The position numbers and the translations under genes are program-made. Shown here in pieces: positions 60,681 to 64,000 of a DNA stretch of 64,000 nt. The DNA comes from Verrucomicrobiota bacterium (GTDB lineage Bacteria > Verrucomicrobiota > Verrucomicrobiia > CAIQCK01): NCBI GenBank assembly GCA_026397915.1, contig JAPLTX010000015.1:46985-110984 (forward strand). Direction: 5' to 3'. Below the pieces are notes generated by a model. It did not search any database. It worked only from the letters and a program-made list of their open reading frames with translations, and was not told the DNA's origin. Each line of letters begins with the position of its first letter. The first letter of the stretch is position 1.

Positions 60681-62090
60681 GTGACGCCGCAACCGACACA
60701 AACCAACGCAGCCGCCGCTCCACTGGAGCGCGGCCTCGGTCTCCTTCAATCCGTCGCGTTGAACGTCAACAACATGGTCGGCATCGGGCCGTTCATTACC
60801 ATACCGCTTTTCATCGCCTCGATGCAGGGACCGCAGGCCATGATCGGCTGGGTGGTCGCAGCGTTGCTGGTGCTCTGCGACGGACTGGTCTGGAGCGAAC
60901 TCGGCGCGGCCCTGCCCGGCAGCGGCGGCACGTATCATTTCCTGCGCGAGATCTTCCGGCCGTATCGCTGGGGCCGGCTTATGCCGTTCCTGTTCATCTG
61001 GCAGTTCTTGCTCAGCGGCACGCTGGAGATGGCCTCCAGCTACATCGGCGCGGCGGGCTATCTGAAATACGCCTTCCCAAATCTTCAGCCAACGTTCGAA
61101 GCGTGGGGCGTGCCTTGGGGCTGGAACGCACTCGGCGCGCTGGCGTGCGTCATTACGGTGCTGCTGCTGAGCCGTCGGATTCAGATCGTCGGCTGGATGG
61201 GCGTGGCGTTGGCGGCGGGCACGGTGGTGACGGTGGTAACGGTTATCGTGGCCGGTCTGGCGAATTTCAATCCATCGTTGCTCCAACCGCCGCCCGGCGC
61301 GTTCCAGTTCAACCTTGCGTTCCTCATCGGGCTCGGCGGGGCCATGCGCATCGCCATCTATGATTTCTTCGGCTACTACAACATCTGCCACCTTGGTGAT
61401 GAGGTGCGCGCGCCGGCCAAGACCATCCCGCGCGCCATCATGATTTCCGTGCTTCTGGTCGGCGCGCTCTACCTGACAATGAATCTCTCGATCATCGCCG
61501 TCGTGCCATGGCAGGAGGCGATGAAGTCCGAGAATGTCGCGGCGCTGTTCATGGAGCGGTTGTTCGGGCGCCACGTCGCGGTGGCGTTTACGGGCCTGAT
61601 CGTCTGGACGGCGATGGCGTGCAACTTTGCCATCACGCTCGGCTACTCGCGCATCCCGTATGCGGCGGCGCGCGAGGGGGACTTTCTCAGCGTCTTCGCG
61701 CGGGTTCATCCGCGCGAGCATTACCCGCGCGTCTCGCTCTGGGCCATCGGCGGATTGACGGCGGTGTTCTGTTTCCTGCCGCTCCAACAGGTAATTGACG
61801 CCGCCGTGACTGTGCGCATCCTCGTGCAATTCGTCAGTCAGATCGTAGCGCTGCACATCCTGCGCACGAAGCGGCCCGACGTGCCGCTGCCGTTCCGGAT
61901 GTGGCTCTATCCGATTCCGTCGCTGCTGGCGCTCGTCGGCTGGGTGTTTCTGTGGGTAAGTTCCGGCTGGACGCTCGTGCTGGCGGGACTGGGCGTGATT
62001 GGATCGGGTTGCGCGGTGTTCTTCATTTGGCGAACAATTGCCGAGCGCCAAGAGCGCGCGGCGCCCTTGACTGGAAAGGCGAAACCATGA
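60681..62090 (+). CDS. APC-family amino acid permease
   Basis: About 469 residues with 12 membrane segments. The first helix has the family pattern NMVGIGPFITIPLFI, followed by ELGAALPGSGGTYHFLREIF, the unwound-helix and second-helix region of LeuT-fold APC transporters. Amino acid or polyamine uptake is the family role; the substrate is unknown. I prefer the GTG at 60681; a GTG at 60588 gives 31 extra residues that look non-coding. Its TGA overlaps the ATG of the next gene by four bases, so the two are translationally coupled. Confidence 0.85.
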   Translation: MTPQPTQTNAAAAPLERGLGLLQSVALNVNNMVGIGPFITIPLFIASMQGPQAMIGWVVAALLVLCDGLVWSELGAALPGSGGTYHFLREIFRPYRWGRLMPFLFIWQFLLSGTLEMASSYIGAAGYLKYAFPNLQPTFEAWGVPWGWNALGALACVITVLLLSRRIQIVGWMGVALAAGTVVTVVTVIVAGLANFNPSLLQPPPGAFQFNLAFLIGLGGAMRIAIYDFFGYYNICHLGDEVRAPAKTIPRAIMISVLLVGALYLTMNLSIIAVVPWQEAMKSENVAALFMERLFGRHVAVAFTGLIVWTAMACNFAITLGYSRIPYAAAREGDFLSVFARVHPREHYPRVSLWAIGGLTAVFCFLPLQQVIDAAVTVRILVQFVSQIVALHILRTKRPDVPLPFRMWLYPIPSLLALVGWVFLWVSSGWTLVLAGLGVIGSGCAVFFIWRTIAERQERAAPLTGKAKP

Positions 62091-63145
62091 CAACAACGAC
62101 ACACCAACTGACTCGCCGGCGCTTTCTGCGAATTGCGACGGCATCCGCTGCAACCACAGCCGGTGTTCGATGGCTCCGCGCGGCAGGCTCCGCGATGCCC
62201 CGAACGCGGAAGATGATTCTCTCGTTCTACTGCGACGACACTTCGCCCTACACCGCCGGAGCGAAGGCGTTTCAGGCTTTCCTGGATTTTTGCGCCGAGC
62301 ATCGCATCACCGGCGAGTCGAGCGTGATCCTCGGCGCGGGCAGCCACTCGATGTCGCGCAGCCCCAACAAGGAAGAACAAGCATTCCTCCAGCAGGTCAA
62401 GCGCGCTTGGGACTGCGGCATTGATTCGCACATGGAATTGATGACGCATCGCGGCTTGTTCGACTTCGATGCGAACCGCGAAACAAAGGACGCCGTCCAC
62501 GAAGGTCTCTGGCTCCACGAGCCGAACGCAACCGTGGAGCAATACGAACGCTACTTTCTGAAAATCATCACCGAAGCCAATCGCGCTGGCATTCGTCTCA
62601 CCGGTCTGACGTGGCCGGGCTGCGGCTGCGAAACGTGCAAGAAGCGTTACGCCGCGCTCAGGGCCGACGGCCACACGGAGCCAAATCCGGCGTTTTGGAA
62701 AGCGCTGCTGAGCTTGGCCAAGCAAGGGAAGTTTCGCAGCCGCACCTTGCCGTGCTTCTTCGGCGCCAGCGAAACGAAGTTCGGCATCCATCAAAAAGCC
62801 GCCGACGGCCCGTGCGCCGTGTTCGACTTGATGCCCAACGCGAAGGACCACTTCGGCAGCTATACTAACAAAACCGACCGGGTAAACGCCGATTACTATC
62901 TCAGCGCCGACGGCAAGTCGGGCGTCATCGCGCGGCACTTTGCAGCCGACGCGCCGTATTGCATCTGGTATTCACACTGGCAGGGTCTGAACCCCGCGAA
63001 AGGCATTGGCTGGCGGGCGTTCACGACAGTGATCGAACGGATTCAACAACACCTGCGCGACCACGTCGTCTGGATGCGGCCCAGCGATATCACCAATCGC
63101 TATCACGCCGGCGGCGGCTGGAGTTTTCTCGACGCAATGGGATGA
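62087..63145 (+). CDS. Tat-exported protein of unknown function coupled to the permease
   Basis: 352 residues starting at the ATGA overlap, with GGAAAGG upstream. The N terminus MTTTTHQLTRRRFLRIATAS is a twin-arginine signal. The body starts MILSFYCDDTSPYTAGAKAF, which resembles the first strand of TIM-barrel or polysaccharide-deacetylase-like folds (Asp-Asp metal pair), and contains GCGCETCKKRYA, a Cys cluster that may bind metal. I do not recognise a named family. Coupling to a permease suggests it acts on the same nutrient outside the cytoplasm; this is inference. Confidence 0.65.
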   Translation: MTTTTHQLTRRRFLRIATASAATTAGVRWLRAAGSAMPRTRKMILSFYCDDTSPYTAGAKAFQAFLDFCAEHRITGESSVILGAGSHSMSRSPNKEEQAFLQQVKRAWDCGIDSHMELMTHRGLFDFDANRETKDAVHEGLWLHEPNATVEQYERYFLKIITEANRAGIRLTGLTWPGCGCETCKKRYAALRADGHTEPNPAFWKALLSLAKQGKFRSRTLPCFFGASETKFGIHQKAADGPCAVFDLMPNAKDHFGSYTNKTDRVNADYYLSADGKSGVIARHFAADAPYCIWYSHWQGLNPAKGIGWRAFTTVIERIQQHLRDHVVWMRPSDITNRYHAGGGWSFLDAMG

Positions 63146-63175
63146 CAGGACCAGCCGGCTTCAATTCGCCACTGA

Positions 63176-63553
63176 TCAACTGAAATACCGGTGAAGGTTG
63201 ACGAGCCACGCCACCAGCATCAGCGCAACCAGCAGCCACGTCACAACGACCGAACATCGCTGCCACACCGGCCGGATGATCGCACGACCCGTGATTGCCT
63301 CCCACGCGAGCAACCCCATCAACACCACCGTCAGCAGCGCCAGCGGAATCGCCGCGATGTTGAAAGCCGATGCTTGCGCCAGTTCGCCGTGGCACAGCGC
63401 AGCGGCAGCCCGCGTCATGCCGCAGGTTGCACAGGGGATTCCCGTGAGCCGCCGCAACGGGCACGTGTTCGGCAGCCAGTCCGACAAGCCCAGCCGCAGC
63501 AGCACCGCCAACAACAACACGGCGGCCAATATCCACAACGCGCGCGACCGCAT
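63176..63553 (-). CDS. DUF2752 membrane protein
   Basis: 125 residues with three membrane segments. The signature CPLRRLTGIPCATCGMTRA is diagnostic of DUF2752, whose paired cysteines may bind metal or haem. The function is unknown. It begins six bases after the TM2 gene, so they form an operon. Confidence 0.88.
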   Translation of the reverse strand: MRSRALWILAAVLLLAVLLRLGLSDWLPNTCPLRRLTGIPCATCGMTRAAAALCHGELAQASAFNIAAIPLALLTVVLMGLLAWEAITGRAIIRPVWQRCSVVVTWLLVALMLVAWLVNLHRYFS

Positions 63554-63559
63554 CCTGCC

Positions 63560-63982
63560 TCAACCGAACTTAAGCGAATTGCCTTGGGCGTCCTTCATGA
63601 TCCCCATGCCGACCATGGCGAAGTCAATTAGCGCCCAAATGCCCAAACCGCCCAGCGTGACCAGCTTCAAGATACCCAGCCCGACGTAGCCAAGATAGAA
63701 ACGGTCCACGCCAAGCACGCCCAGCAGCCACGACAGGATGAAGGTCACCGTCTGCGACTTTACTGGCGTGCCGGAGGGCACGTCGTGCTGTAACAGCACG
63801 CCTTCCGCGTCGGTCTGACTGCCGATGCCGGTCAGGACCATGTCTATGATCGCCCAGATGCCGCAGCCGCCGAGCGTGATGAGTTTCAGGATGCCCAAGC
63901 CGACTTGGCCGAGATAGAACCGGTCCACGCCAAGACCGCCGAGCAACCAGGACAGGAGGAATGTTGTGCTTTGTGATTTCAT
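63560..63982 (-). CDS. Double TM2-domain membrane protein
   Basis: 140 residues made of two TM2 modules, each of two short helices around GLGVDRFYLG and GLGILKLxTLGG(C/L)GIWA(I/L)ID: residues 6-55 and 77-127. TM2 proteins usually carry one such module; here it is duplicated with about 70 percent identity. The connecting part is polar (GSQTDAEGVLLQHD). The function is unknown. It is followed six bases later by the DUF2752 gene. Confidence 0.9.
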   Translation of the reverse strand: MKSQSTTFLLSWLLGGLGVDRFYLGQVGLGILKLITLGGCGIWAIIDMVLTGIGSQTDAEGVLLQHDVPSGTPVKSQTVTFILSWLLGVLGVDRFYLGYVGLGILKLVTLGGLGIWALIDFAMVGMGIMKDAQGNSLKFG

Positions 63983-64000
63983 AATAAAAGGTGTTGGGTG

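Overview
The window is a GC-rich, gene-dense stretch of a bacterial chromosome, most likely from the PVC superphylum and probably Verrucomicrobiota (Pedosphaera/Limisphaera-like). This rests on gene content, not on a marker gene. The content includes many Tat-exported Gfo/Idh/MocA and TIM-barrel sugar enzymes, a HzsA-like dihaem propeller protein, DUF1080-like (LamG-fold) modules, HAF repeats, a PATR beta-strand motif and a giant alpha-2-macroglobulin-like protein. There is no rRNA, phage, insertion sequence with a transposase, or CRISPR array. The only RNA gene found is tRNA-Thr(UGU).

Layout: 0-7.4 kb holds fmt, an MbfA-like ferritin/VIT iron exporter, the HzsA-like protein and a secreted Lon-type (S16) protease. 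7.5-9.1 kb holds an orphan gene and a 21-bp repeat array. 9.4-17.7 kb holds a UvrD-like helicase, tRNA-Thr, a membrane-protein/TIM-barrel operon, a lytic transglycosylase and priA. 17.8-29.4 kb holds a HAF-repeat protein, a second 21-bp array, a NagB-like protein, a coupled NUDIX-DUF1028 pair, an aldo/keto reductase, a triple C2H2 zinc-finger protein, an FAH-family enzyme, a radical SAM enzyme and a Gfo/Idh oxidoreductase. 29.4-33.7 kb holds an ECF sigma / anti-sigma / RseB-like / CpxP-like envelope-stress operon, closed by a clear terminator, and a flavin reductase-nitroreductase-DUF123 operon. 33.9-43.8 kb holds an Asp-box propeller, a Memo-AMMECR1 lipoprotein, a membrane spermidine-synthase-like protein, a 41-bp array, an esterase and a phospholipase C-like protein. 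43.8-51 kb holds an acetate transporter, a lyxose-isomerase-like cupin, ppnP, an EF-hand protein, a dihaem cytochrome c, a second Gfo/Idh, an esterase and a second 41-bp array. 51.3-64 kb holds the 2187-residue macroglobulin-like protein, a large exported protein, an APC permease coupled to a Tat-exported protein, DUF2752 and a double TM2 protein.

The encoded functions suggest a heterotroph with many exported sugar-handling and protein-handling enzymes, iron and metal homeostasis, and periplasmic c-type haem proteins.

The most unusual layer is non-coding. At least eight sequence families form long imperfect palindromes of 60-170 bp. They lie between genes, at the 3' ends of genes where they supply stop codons, and in frame inside two conserved genes: the helicase and the spermidine-synthase-like gene, which carries three different families. 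In addition, two tandem arrays have a 21-bp period and two have a 41-bp period, the latter with regularly spaced A/T tracts. Each array sits 5' of a small gene of unknown function.
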